Of a stretch of 50,077 nt of DNA, positions 26,605-34,115 are shown in pieces. The DNA lies in contig JAKBCC010000005.1 in assembly GCA_021808105.1 (NCBI GenBank), forward strand, positions 1-50,077. Reading direction: 5' to 3'. This DNA comes from Planctomycetota bacterium. Its GTDB lineage: Bacteria; Planctomycetota; Phycisphaerae; WQYP01. Below the pieces are notes generated by a model. That model saw nothing but the letters and a program-made list of their open reading frames with translations. It ran no database searches and had not been told where the DNA came from. Numbering within the stretch: position 1 is the first letter of the stretch; the number at the start of each line of letters is the position of its first letter. The position numbers and the translations under genes were made by a program.

Positions 26605-26859
26605 TTATCCTTCAACTACGCTGCCTTCAATCGGTTCCACCGTCACGCCCTGCTCCCGCAGAAACGTCAGTGCGGCGACTACATCCCGGCTTTCACCCTC
26701 AAACAATACTGCCATGATCCCGATTTCCGCAGTCACGCTGGCCTGCCGAATATCAAAACTCACAGTGGAAAACTGCCGCGCCATACGCCACAGCGCCGGC
26801 GTTTCCACCATCGCTTTACCGTTGAACGTCAGCCACACACGTTTGCTGGTTTTTGCCAT
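26605..26859 (-). CDS. Stand-alone NIL-domain protein
   Basis: 84 aa, a complete NIL domain: RVWLTFNGKAMVETPALWRM, then SFDIRQASVTAEIGIMAVLFEG and FLREQGVTVEPIEG. NIL is an ACT-like ferredoxin fold, best known at the C-terminus of MetN methionine transporters, where it binds methionine, and in NIL-ferredoxin proteins of methanogens and sulfate reducers linked to homocysteine synthesis. The GGAGG before its ATG is formed by the Gly-Gly codons of the preceding carrier gene, so translation is tightly coupled. Here it may bind methionine or assist sulfur transfer. Confidence 0.85.
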   Translation of the reverse strand: MAKTSKRVWLTFNGKAMVETPALWRMARQFSTVSFDIRQASVTAEIGIMAVLFEGESRDVVAALTFLREQGVTVEPIEGSVVEG

Positions 26860-26862
26860 GCT

Positions 26863-27138
26863 TTATCCTCCGGCAATGGCGGGTACGACACTGATATCAT
26901 CGCCATCCTTAACAGGGGTTTGCAGATTATTCAAAAAGCGGATGTCTTCATCATTGACATAGATATTCACAAAGCGATTCAGCTCGCCCGGCTGTTTATA
27001 CAGCCGCTTTTCCATGCCGCTGAATTGCCCGCACATATTTTTCAAGGCCTCATCCACCGTGCCCGCCTGCACCTCCACCATATCCGCACCATTCGTGACC
27101 GATCGCAGAGGCGTGGGAATTCTGATTTTTACTGCCAT
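26863..27138 (-). CDS. MoaD/ThiS-type sulfur carrier protein ending in Gly-Gly
   Basis: 91 aa from the ATG at 27138 (GGAGAA upstream). The ubiquitin-like fold is shown by VKIRIPTPLRSVTNGADMVEV, LNRFVNIYVNDEDIRFL and VKDGDDISVVPAIAGG. The chain ends exactly in Gly-Gly, so it can be adenylated and thiocarboxylated without a protease. This differs from Mycobacterium CysO, which has an extra C-terminal segment, or from Wolinella HcyS as I recall it. It sits between a threonine-synthase-like gene and NIL/ThiF genes under a SAM riboswitch, so it is a probable sulfur donor for homocysteine or cysteine synthesis. Confidence 0.88.
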   Translation of the reverse strand: MAVKIRIPTPLRSVTNGADMVEVQAGTVDEALKNMCGQFSGMEKRLYKQPGELNRFVNIYVNDEDIRFLNNLQTPVKDGDDISVVPAIAGG

Positions 27139-27198
27139 GATGTTCTCCATATTCCGTGCGGTGTTATCCGCGATTAATAATTTTTTCATTCCTTATTA

Positions 27199-27221
27199 CC
27201 ACCGGCATAAAGCCGGTGGCT
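27199..27221. repeat. CCACC...GGTGG hairpin inside the sulfur operon
   Basis: CCACCGGCATAAAGCCGGTGG, a perfect 9-bp stem, sits between the threonine-synthase-like gene and the carrier gene. It is a copy of the dispersed family also at 18620, 30211 and 44740, and may modulate mRNA stability between the two genes. Confidence 0.75.
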
Positions 27222-27223
27222 CG

Positions 27224-28498
27224 CTACACGCCTGCCGGAATCTTTGCCGATGTTAGGGTCGGTTGCGTCTGAAATGTGCTCATCAGCGCATCAAACGCAT
27301 CAAGTTTCGGAGCAATGGAGGTAGGCAGCGCCAACTGATCCACCACCACTTCCACGGTCTTTAATCCATTGCCCGTGATACACACACAGATGCTTTCATC
27401 CCGCGGAATCCGCCCGCTGTTAATTAACTTAATTGTCGCCGCCAGGGTGGTGCCGCCCGCAGGCTCAGTCCAGGTTCCTTCTGTGCGGGCCAGGAGTTTA
27501 ATGGCGTCGACAATTTCGGTGTCCGTCGCGTCTTCACCCCAGCCGCCGGATTCTTTGACCGCCTGTACCACATAAAAGCCATCCGCCGGATTGCCAATGG
27601 CGATGCTTTTGGCGATGGTTTTGGGCTTCTGCGGTTTGATCAGATCATGCCCGGCGCGAATCGCCTCCACCACGGGGTTGCATCCGGCTGCCTGCGCGGA
27701 ATAAATCTTGGGAGCGTTATCCGCCACCAGCCCCAGATCGATAAATTCCTTATATGCTTTATAAATCTTGGGCAAAATGGTCCCGCCTGCCGTCGGGCAT
27801 ACGGTGTGCTTGGGCAACCGCCAGCCTAACTGCTCGGCCACCTCGAAACCAAAGGTCTTGGCCCCTTCGGTATAAAAGGGCCGCAGATTCACGTTCACAA
27901 TCGCCCATTTGTATTTGTCAGCAATTTCTGAACACAGGCGATTAACATCATCATAATTACCGTTAATGCGCACCATGGTGGGGCCAAAAATCAGTGATCC
28001 CAGCACCTTCCCCTGCTCAAGATCATGCGGAATCATGACAAATGCCTTCAACCCCGCAACCGCCGCGTGCGCGGCCACGCTGTTGGCTAAATTACCCGTA
28101 CTGGCGCAGCCCACGGTGTCATAGCCTAATTCAATGGCTTTGGTAATCGCCACCGACACCACACGCTCTTTATAGCTCCACGTGGGATAATTAGCCGAGT
28201 CATCTTTAATGTATAACTCTTTAACTCCCAGAACTTTTTCCAGATTGTGCGCCCGGCGCAAGGGGGTGCAGCCGGAATATAATCCGGCTTTCGGCTCGCC
28301 ATCAATGGGCAGTAAATCGCGGTAGCGCCACAAATTGCGCGGTTTATTCTCTATGGATTCGCGCGTGACCTTGCCGCGCATGGCCGCGTAATCATATTGA
28401 ACCTCCAGCGGCCCAAAACATACTTCGCACACGTGCACGCCTTTTTGCGGGTATTTTTCCCCGCATTCTCGGCACTTGAGTCCCAGCACATACGACAT
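27224..28498 (-). CDS. thrC: Threonine-synthase-like PLP enzyme, SAM-riboswitch controlled
   Basis: 424 aa, fold type II PLP enzyme. The N-terminal zinc ribbon KCRECGEKYPQKGVHVCEVC is typical of this threonine synthase branch. The PLP Lys is in YPTWSYKERVVSV (about residue 110), where classical members as I recall have PTLSFKDR. ASTGNLANSVAAHAAVAG is the substrate loop. CPTAGGTILPK replaces the more usual SGSLL. GGAGG lies 6 nt before the ATG. Threonine synthase would make threonine from O-phosphohomoserine. Here the gene is under a SAM-I riboswitch and precedes a sulfur carrier, NIL and E1 genes, so homocysteine synthesis from phosphohomoserine is an attractive alternative. The symbol reflects the family only. 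Confidence 0.8.
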   Translation of the reverse strand: MSYVLGLKCRECGEKYPQKGVHVCEVCFGPLEVQYDYAAMRGKVTRESIENKPRNLWRYRDLLPIDGEPKAGLYSGCTPLRRAHNLEKVLGVKELYIKDDSANYPTWSYKERVVSVAITKAIELGYDTVGCASTGNLANSVAAHAAVAGLKAFVMIPHDLEQGKVLGSLIFGPTMVRINGNYDDVNRLCSEIADKYKWAIVNVNLRPFYTEGAKTFGFEVAEQLGWRLPKHTVCPTAGGTILPKIYKAYKEFIDLGLVADNAPKIYSAQAAGCNPVVEAIRAGHDLIKPQKPKTIAKSIAIGNPADGFYVVQAVKESGGWGEDATDTEIVDAIKLLARTEGTWTEPAGGTTLAATIKLINSGRIPRDESICVCITGNGLKTVEVVVDQLALPTSIAPKLDAFDALMSTFQTQPTLTSAKIPAGV

Positions 28499-28548
28499 TT
28501 ACAACCTCCGCCCGGCTACACCAGCATGGTGATTGATCCGGAAAATAA

Positions 28549-28606
28549 CGCGGCCTCTTATCAGGATGCACCGTTTTAGGATGCTGATTCCCGATAAGAG
28601 GCCGCG
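28549..28606 (-). terminator. Intrinsic terminator, expression platform of the SAM riboswitch
   Basis: On the minus strand CGCGGCCTCTTATC pairs with GATAAGAGGCCGCG (14-bp perfect outer stem), followed by TTATTTT. The CTTATC of its left arm can also pair with GATAAG, the 3' strand of riboswitch helix P1. When SAM is absent an antiterminator can therefore form, and with SAM the terminator should fold. This predicts repression by SAM. Confidence 0.9.
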
Positions 28607-28632
28607 CGATAAAACCAAAAGAGACGCTGATC

Positions 28633-28770
28633 CGCTTATCTATCCCCAGGTTCGCCGGAAATTCCGGCAAGCGGGAGGGAATTAGCACCCGCTTCTTACA
28701 CCATAAAAGGCGTAAAGATGGGTTGCTGTGCCGTCAACGGGCCCGTCCCTCAGGCACTCTTGATAAGAGC
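28633..28770 (-). promoter_or_regulatory. SAM-I (S-box) riboswitch
   Basis: Minus-strand sequence carries the conserved elements in order: CTCTTATCAAGAG (P1 and start of P2), GAGGGACGGGCCCGTTGA (kink-turn and pseudoknot region), CAGCAACC, a long P3 stem, GGTGCTAATTCC (core), a P4 hairpin and a closing GATAAG. I know this arrangement from the SAM riboswitch family, and it fits closely. It lies about 130 nt before thrC, followed by its own terminator, and is probably transcribed from the promoter at 28792. Confidence 0.95.
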
Positions 28771-28791
28771 CTTATTCAATTGTCACCGCAA

Positions 28792-28820
28792 ATAGTAGAA
28801 TCCTTAACCATTATTGTCAA
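28792..28820 (-). promoter_or_regulatory. Sigma70-type promoter of the SAM-riboswitch operon
   Basis: On the minus strand TTGACA and TACTAT are separated by exactly 17 nt. The predicted start (about 28785) is 15 nt before the riboswitch. It is divergent from the membrane-protein gene at 28894. Confidence 0.8.
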
Positions 28821-28893
28821 CAGCGCTGCGCAACCATTTGTTGGCAATTACCCTCAATACAACTACAATCCCACTTCATTGACGGAGGTTCAC

Positions 28894-30189
28894 ATGCCCC
28901 AGGAAATCTCGTCTTCATTGCCCGAACTTGGCAACGCTAGCCCGTTGTATGACGCGCCCGATTCCACCGCCGGCATGACCCTGACGCGCGGGTTGTTGCT
29001 GGTTCTGATATGGATTATTTTGGGCGCAGCCATTATTTCAGCTCTGGTGGTGTTCGCCACAATCCGGCACAGCGGCGTTCCCCGCCCCATCGCCCTTTTA
29101 GTACCTCTGGGAATTGTGGGAGTGGCATTATTTGGCGTCCTGATTTATCTGGCATTAGCGGTGATTATCCGCGGGCAGCTTTTGCTGTTCAAATACGCCC
29201 AACTTCTGGGCCGCAGCACGCAGCAGCAGGTGCAAATTTCCACCAATATGGAGCGGCACCTGCTGCACCTGCGAACCGCCCTGGATAAGATGGCGTCTGC
29301 CTCGTCCATTGCGCCGTCTCCTTCACCGCAAAACACACCCGGACCCATGCCGGACTCCCAAGCTGTTGGCGTTGTGACTCTGCCTGCCGGATCGCCGGAT
29401 GCTTTTCCGCAAATCCTGGAACTTCTAACGCAGCTGCGCGATGCCGCTTTGCTGACTGAAACCCAGCGCCGGCAATGGGCGGCGGGTCTGCTGGAAAAGC
29501 GCAAGGCCGTGCTGACTGCGGAAGTTCAAGCCGCCATCCAGGGTGAACAATGGAACGCCGCAGGCAATTTGATCGAAAAAATCCGGGAGAATCTTCCAGG
29601 TGATCCACTGGTCGATACGCTCCGGGATGACCTGGCCCGTCAGCGCGCCGAAAAAGTTCAGCAGGATTTGACGCTGGCGCGTGAAAACGTGCAGCACTAC
29701 ATGGCCATCAACGCCTGGGATCAGGTCCAGCAAATAACCGATCCTCTCGACGCCCGTTATCCCGACGAGCCGGCCATTCAGGAATTGCTCAATCAGGTTC
29801 GGTATGAATACCATGCCTGGCGACGGGATGCTCTGACCATGCTGCTTAGCGACTATAAAGATTCAGTGGATCATCGCCAATGGGTTCGCGCCGGCAGTTT
29901 GGCCCAACAGATTCTGGAGCGCTACCCGGAAGAAAAGCTGGCGGAAAAAATCCGCACCGATTTAACCACCTTGCGGCAAAACGCGGATATTCAGACCCGC
30001 CATGAACTCGAAACGCAATACGCCGATCTTATCAAACGCCAGCGGCATGAAGAAGCCTTCGCCATTGCCCAACGCGTACTGGACGTATACCCCGAATCCG
30101 CCACCGCCCGGGAAATGCAGAAGCATCTGCCAAAACTCACAGAAATTATCAAAAAGGAAAAAGCCCGCAAGCAACCCGCCATCCATTAA
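28894..30189 (+). CDS. Two-TM membrane protein with a long helical tail, unknown function
   Basis: 431 aa from the ATG at 28894, preceded by GGAGG at 6 nt; the track start at 28723 lies in the riboswitch region. Two TM segments (GLLLVLIWIILGAAIISALVV and ALLVPLGIVGVALFGVLIYLAL) are followed by a Ser/Pro linker. A long, Gln/Glu/Arg-rich helical region then has repeating units such as RQRAEKVQQDLTLARENVQH and RYPDEPAIQELLNQ, likely TPR-like or coiled coil. The tail is probably cytoplasmic and mediates protein contacts. I do not recognise the family. Confidence 0.6.
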   Translation: MPQEISSSLPELGNASPLYDAPDSTAGMTLTRGLLLVLIWIILGAAIISALVVFATIRHSGVPRPIALLVPLGIVGVALFGVLIYLALAVIIRGQLLLFKYAQLLGRSTQQQVQISTNMERHLLHLRTALDKMASASSIAPSPSPQNTPGPMPDSQAVGVVTLPAGSPDAFPQILELLTQLRDAALLTETQRRQWAAGLLEKRKAVLTAEVQAAIQGEQWNAAGNLIEKIRENLPGDPLVDTLRDDLARQRAEKVQQDLTLARENVQHYMAINAWDQVQQITDPLDARYPDEPAIQELLNQVRYEYHAWRRDALTMLLSDYKDSVDHRQWVRAGSLAQQILERYPEEKLAEKIRTDLTTLRQNADIQTRHELETQYADLIKRQRHEEAFAIAQRVLDVYPESATAREMQKHLPKLTEIIKKEKARKQPAIH

Positions 30190-30210
30190 CCGACCTGCCA
30201 CCCCCCACAA

Positions 30211-30234
30211 AGCCGCCGGCTCTGCCGGTGGTGG
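30211..30234. repeat. CCACC...GGTGG hairpin family copy
   Basis: AGCCGCCGGCTCTGCCGGTGG lies just after the membrane-protein stop and may act as a transcript end. The remaining 30190-30530 region has no gene. It holds this hairpin, a repeat arm at 30433 and the tRNA promoter. Confidence 0.65.
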
Positions 30235-30432
30235 AATACACCATAAAGTATCTCGGAACGGCTCCTGGCTGGACCAAACACGACGATTCGCCCCAATTTG
30301 AAATAATTTCGGCCCTGCCCGAAAAAACCGCCACACCATCAGCGTGGTGCCTGGGAGCCTGTCCGAGTAATCGCCGGGTTGCGATCCCGGCGCGCCGGGA
30401 CGATTTTTGGCCTCTTGGGGCATCGTCGCGCA

Positions 30433-30467
30433 GAGCACCATGGTGATAACCCGGTGGTTGGTTGGCG
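30433..30467. repeat. Single arm of the 71-bp inverted element
   Basis: GAGCACCATGGTGATAACCC and the next 15 bases match the reverse complement of the right arm of the 5-kb tandem copies. Only one arm is present. Confidence 0.8.
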
Positions 30468-30491
30468 ACTCGCGGCAATGCGCCCCGCGCT

Positions 30492-30520
30492 TTGTACGTT
30501 TCAGCAACATCGGGTAAATT
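30492..30520 (+). promoter_or_regulatory. Putative tRNA-Pro promoter
   Basis: TTGTAC and TAAATT are spaced 17 nt, about 10 nt before the tRNA. Confidence 0.6.
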
Positions 30521-30530
30521 AAAGGCTCAT

Positions 30531-30605
30531 CGGGGCGTAGCTCAGCCTGGCTAGAGCGCCTGGTTTGGGACCAGGAAGTCGCAGGTTCAAATCCTGTCGC
30601 CCCGA
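30531..30605 (+). tRNA. tRNA-Pro (anticodon TGG)
   Basis: Cloverleaf assigned by eye. The acceptor stem is CGGGGCG/CGCCCCG (7 bp), the D-arm contains AGCTCAGCCTGGCTAGAGC, the anticodon stem is CCTGG/CCAGG with loop TTTGGGA, and the T-arm is GCAGGTTCAAATCCTGT. CCA is not encoded. A hairpin (TTTTTGCCAAAGGCAAAAA) follows within 3 nt. Confidence 0.95.
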
Positions 30606-30754
30606 TTTTTGCCAAAGGCAAAAATAGAGCAGGAGTGTTGAGAGAGTAGATAGTAGAGCAAAATGCGGCTGGGACAAAAGAGTGGCTGTCGCCGAAACAC
30701 AGTGCTCCTCCTGCGGTCTACTCTCCACTCTCTACTTTCATGGTGAGATAACCC

Positions 30755-30892
30755 ATGGCCTTCACCTTTGAAAAACTTATCGTCTATCAGAAAGCAATTT
30801 CGTTCGCCGACAGTGTTTGTGCCCGCACTGAAAAATTCCCACGCGGTTACGGCTTCCTTTCAGACCAGCTCAATCGAGCAACCAGTATTACT
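30755..30892 (+). pseudogene. Truncated four-helix-bundle (23S rRNA intervening-sequence-type) protein gene
   Basis: The first 45 residues, FEKLIVYQKAISFADSVCARTEKFPRGYGFLSDQLNRAT, match the start of four-helix-bundle proteins of the IVS/avd-like family. Similarity then ends abruptly (SITICRLVHQ...) where normal members continue with SIxxNIAEG. Upstream is a characteristic CTCTCCACTCTCTACTTTCA stretch that also occurs inverted further upstream (30638-30660). The gene fragment ends at a junction with the minus-strand lipoprotein gene, and the rest is lost. Confidence 0.7.
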
Positions 30893-31039
30893 ATTTGCCG
30901 CCTCGTTCACCAGCGACCGATCCCTGCCGGCAGGTGCGATATTGACGGACGCCTGCCGGCTTTTCTGGCTGGAACAACCAGTGATCGCCACCGCGGTTAT
31001 GACCACCAAGCTTATGGCAAAAAAGCGTCCCCTGATCAT
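30860..31039 (-). CDS. Small lipoprotein, possibly truncated at its C-terminus
   Basis: 59 codons from the ATG at 31039, with AGGAGG about 8 nt upstream, which makes translation likely. MIRGRFFAISLVVITAVAITGCSSQ is a lipoprotein signal peptide with lipobox ITGC (Cys about 22). The last residues (NTGCSIELV) come from antisense of the four-helix gene fragment, so the original C-terminus has been replaced. Function unknown. Confidence 0.6.
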   Translation of the reverse strand: MIRGRFFAISLVVITAVAITGCSSQKSRQASVNIAPAGRDRSLVNEAANSNTGCSIELV

Positions 31040-31144
31040 TGACCCGCCTCCTAATTCGCTCTCTGACTCATTTTCGGGTTTCTCCATCCGAACGCGCGAA
31101 CTGGGTTTTGTCTTATGGCACAGCGCAGCCAACACATGTCATAT

Positions 31145-31702
31145 CTAAGCTATTACCCTTTGGAGTTCAGCGCACCCGTCCCGCAAAGACGGAAGATGGT
31201 CGGCCAGTAATCCATTCGGACAGCGTCGGGCAAATTCTTCTGCGGCAGGCGCGCAGGCGCTTTCGCGACCGGATAATTTTGGGTAGTTGTCGTGTTCGTT
31301 GACGGGGGCATCGTTGCCGTGCGCCCGAAGAAAATGGTTAATCCAAGTCTCTGTATTTCGCTTTGGGACAACAATGGCAATTTTTTCATTCTTCATTCGA
31401 GACCTCTGCGCAGCCTGCTTCAGCGCATCGTCATGTTGCCGCTTCCGATCTTCGACCTCACAATTGTCGGCATCGATGATGGAAATCAGACCTTCTGAAG
31501 CGGGAGGGCCGCTGCGCAGGGCCTGGACCTCAATCGGATACCGTTCCAGCACCCACTGCGTGGCGGCACCTTTGCCGCCCGGGCTGTTTTCAATATTGAT
31601 ATCATGCCGATTAATGCCTTTTGCAACTAAGAAACGATAAATGAAAGACCGCCGCTGCCGATCTTCGCACCGGACGATGATTTTGACCCGATTGCTAGGC
31701 AT
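31145..31702 (-). CDS. TOPRIM-like protein partnered with the second ATPase
   Basis: 185 aa from the ATG at 31702, which overlaps the ATPase stop by 8 nt; the track start at 31732 is upstream. KIIVRCEDRQRRSFIYRFL has a Glu like TOPRIM motif 1, and GLISIIDADNCEVEDRKRQ has the acidic D-x-D. KIAIVVPKRNTETWINHF is a conserved-looking central part. It is a probable nuclease/effector partner of the upstream ATPase. It differs clearly in sequence and order from the first TOPRIM-like protein (13.1 kb), so the two systems are independent. No family name can be given. Confidence 0.55.
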   Translation of the reverse strand: MPSNRVKIIVRCEDRQRRSFIYRFLVAKGINRHDINIENSPGGKGAATQWVLERYPIEVQALRSGPPASEGLISIIDADNCEVEDRKRQHDDALKQAAQRSRMKNEKIAIVVPKRNTETWINHFLRAHGNDAPVNEHDNYPKLSGRESACAPAAEEFARRCPNGLLADHLPSLRDGCAELQRVIA

Positions 31703-32858
31703 GAAGCCAACCCCGCGAAACCAATTCCGCAATACTCAGGGCACCATCCGTATTCGAGATTGCTTGGGATCGGCTTTCGGCATCGCCTGTTCGGTCGATC
31801 CACCGACCTGCACCGACTGCCAGCGAATTGATCAGTTCGGGGTGATGAGAGATCAGGATCGCCTGGCATCGCTGGCTTTGCGTTACGTCCAGCAGCATGT
31901 TCAACCAGGGGTTGATCTCACGAAGGGCAAGAAAATTTTCGGGCTCATCAATGCAAATCGTGCAGTCGTCGCTCGCGGTGTTCAGCAGGGTGTAGAGCAT
32001 CAGAAGCACGCGCTGCCCATCGGATAACTCGTCAAAGCGACAAAAGAAAGGCTTTGCCCGTGCCTCCGCCGACGCCCCACTACGAAACTTCGCTTTGAGA
32101 ATTTTCGTGTCGGCACCATTGGACTCCAAGCTCAGCCCATCAAAGCCGGTTATAGATTCCTCCAGCAGCGGCCGGAGCTTTGCAACTAACTCAAGGTCGA
32201 GGCCCGCCATCCGGCGGAACCACGCCACAAAGTTGGATGCGTCCCAAGCCAATACGGGGCTTTCCTCATCCGATTGGCCGGTGATGACGGCGGGGTTGAA
32301 ACGCGCCACAATGAGGCGATCCATTCGGCTTTTGAACCAGGTCATCAATTGGTTTTCCGCACGCGGTTGGATGGAAGGTAGTGAGGAGCGCGTCCAATCC
32401 GTGAGTTGGGCTGGGCCGCGGCTTCCATCGTCGCGATATAACTGAGCCGTTAATTGATTTCCATTCATAGCCGATTCGAACAGCGGCCGACCATCGTAGG
32501 TCAGCCTTTCGGTTTTGACCCGGCACCGCTTCTGGAAATTCTCTTGTTCTATTTCCAGACGATAAACGTACTCTCCCTGACCATCTTTTCCATCCAATGC
32601 GATTTCAAAGGATTGCAATCCCACGTTCTGCCACCGAGTTCGCGTCGACTCGGGAAATAATTCATTGGTGATCGGGCTGACCGTCATTCCGTTCATCCAA
32701 ACGGCCTCACCGCGAACGAAATCGCGGACAAGCCGCACGACGTCAAAAATCGTGGTTTTGCCTGCACCGTTGGGACCCAGCAGGAGGGTCAGAGAGCCAA
32801 GATCAACGCTAAAGTTAACTAATGTGCGGAAATTACTGGCAAATATTCGTTTAAGCAT
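31695..32858 (-). CDS. SMC-like AAA ATPase, second copy of the ATPase/TOPRIM arrangement
   Basis: 387 aa from the ATG at 32858 (MLKRIFASNFRTLVNF); the track start at 32885 is a TTG. Walker A is LLLGPNGAGKTT. FDELSDGQRVLLML is an ABC signature region, CTICIDEPENFLALREI is Walker B with the catalytic Glu, and ILISHHPELINS contains the switch His. Between these lies an insert with QLTAQLYRDDGSRGPAQL (about residues 150-290). It resembles AAA ATPases of retron, Septu-like and PARIS-like loci. It overlaps the TOPRIM-like gene, so they form one operon. No clear ribosome-binding site. Confidence 0.75.
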   Translation of the reverse strand: MLKRIFASNFRTLVNFSVDLGSLTLLLGPNGAGKTTIFDVVRLVRDFVRGEAVWMNGMTVSPITNELFPESTRTRWQNVGLQSFEIALDGKDGQGEYVYRLEIEQENFQKRCRVKTERLTYDGRPLFESAMNGNQLTAQLYRDDGSRGPAQLTDWTRSSLPSIQPRAENQLMTWFKSRMDRLIVARFNPAVITGQSDEESPVLAWDASNFVAWFRRMAGLDLELVAKLRPLLEESITGFDGLSLESNGADTKILKAKFRSGASAEARAKPFFCRFDELSDGQRVLLMLYTLLNTASDDCTICIDEPENFLALREINPWLNMLLDVTQSQRCQAILISHHPELINSLAVGAGRWIDRTGDAESRSQAISNTDGALSIAELVSRGWLHA

Positions 32859-33228
32859 AGAAATCAAATCATACCGTGCGTCCAATGGATTGCCAATAAT
32901 AGCTACCGCCGAACTGGCTAACGCCCAGATGTTCTCAACTCCTCAGGCATACTTACTTAATGGGTTACCACTTCTTTCCCCACGCCGCGCCGCCAGGATG
33001 TTGCGATCCCGATGATGCTCTAATGCTTCTGCCGCGAATGTGCTGCGGGAATGACCTGCGTAGTTGCGCTTCTGAAAATCCTTGTTCACCGGATGTCAGT
33101 GCGCCTGCACCATACCGACTTTTCCCGGATTTTTCCCCGGCAGGTGAAATTGTTGGCGTTTATCCCTAGAATTACGAATTGCTATGGAATGCTGCGGCGG
33201 AGATGCTGCGATTTATTGGAGTTTTATT
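32859..33228. other. Intergenic region without recognisable gene
   Basis: 370 bp between the ATPase operon (minus) and hemQ (plus), divergent. No ORF with coding character and no strong hairpin. Promoters of both genes are expected here but no convincing pair is visible. Confidence 0.4.
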
Positions 33229-34041
33229 ATGACTGAAGCAACTGCATCTGCCGCGTCCGTCGGAGCTAATCCCGCCAGCGGCCGCCCCAGCGTGCCCGCG
33301 TCCGCGCACAGTGCGGTGAAGGATCAATCGGCCGCGACGGGCCAACCGGCGGTGCGGCGGCAATTTGTTTCGTTTTCCTTTTATAAGCTGCTGCCGGAGT
33401 TTCGCCGCCTGCCGCAAACGCAGCAGTCCCAGATGCTGGCAGAATTGGTTGCGCTGGTGCAGAAACAGGATCAGCAGAAAATGCTGCTGATTCCTTACAG
33501 CTGTGTCGGCACGCGCCCGGATGTGGACATCATGTTCTGGAAAATCAGCTACGATCTTGACGTGGTTCAGGAATTCACCGCTGCGATTCATCGGCTCCCG
33601 CTGGGGGGTTACCTCGTTCAGCCCTTCTGCTATCTGGCCCAGAGCAAGCGCAGCACCTACGTGGATAAAATTGATCCTGCCCATGATGACTCGCGCACCA
33701 GTATTGTTCCCGGTAAACGTAAATATATATTCGTGTATCCATTTGTGAAAACACGGGAATGGTATCTGTTAAGTAAGCAGACCCGGCAGGGCATCATGGA
33801 TGAACATATTATGGTGGGCAACCGCTATCCGTCGGTGAAGCTTAATACCACCTACAGTTTCGGCCTGGATGATCAGGAATTTGTCGTCGCGTTTGAGACC
33901 GATAAACCCGGCGATTTCCTGGATCTCGTGCAGGAATTGCGGGAAACCGAAGGCAGCCGCTTCACGGTGCGCGATACGCCTATTTTTACCTGCGTGCAAA
34001 CGCCGATAGAGCATATCGTGCGGCAAATTGCCGCTGTGTGA
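33229..34041 (+). CDS. hemQ: Chlorite-dismutase-fold protein, probable coproheme decarboxylase
   Basis: 270 aa from MTEATASAASVG at 33229, with an Ala/Pro-rich tail of about 50 residues before the fold. Typical family parts are VSFSFYKLLPEFRRLP, VGTRPDVDIMFWKISYDLD, YIFVYPFVKTREWYLLS and DEHIMVGNRYPSVKLNTTYSFGLDDQEF. The His in DEH is the likely proximal heme ligand. HemQ catalyses the last step of the coproporphyrin-dependent heme pathway. True chlorite dismutase activity usually requires a distal Arg; this cannot be settled here. No other heme gene is near. Confidence 0.85.
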   Translation: MTEATASAASVGANPASGRPSVPASAHSAVKDQSAATGQPAVRRQFVSFSFYKLLPEFRRLPQTQQSQMLAELVALVQKQDQQKMLLIPYSCVGTRPDVDIMFWKISYDLDVVQEFTAAIHRLPLGGYLVQPFCYLAQSKRSTYVDKIDPAHDDSRTSIVPGKRKYIFVYPFVKTREWYLLSKQTRQGIMDEHIMVGNRYPSVKLNTTYSFGLDDQEFVVAFETDKPGDFLDLVQELRETEGSRFTVRDTPIFTCVQTPIEHIVRQIAAV

Positions 34042-34115
34042 TGGTTCAGCGGTGCGTTGCATCGATCATCGGAATAAGCCCGTCACACGGCCCGTCGGAG
34101 CATCGGGGAATTTCC

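Noticed and set aside
29962-30621. 219-aa minus-strand ORF beginning MPLAKIGATGFEPATSWSQT
   Set aside because: It is the antisense of tRNA-Pro and the membrane-protein gene. The GFEPATSW-type sequence is a well-known false protein from tRNA complements.
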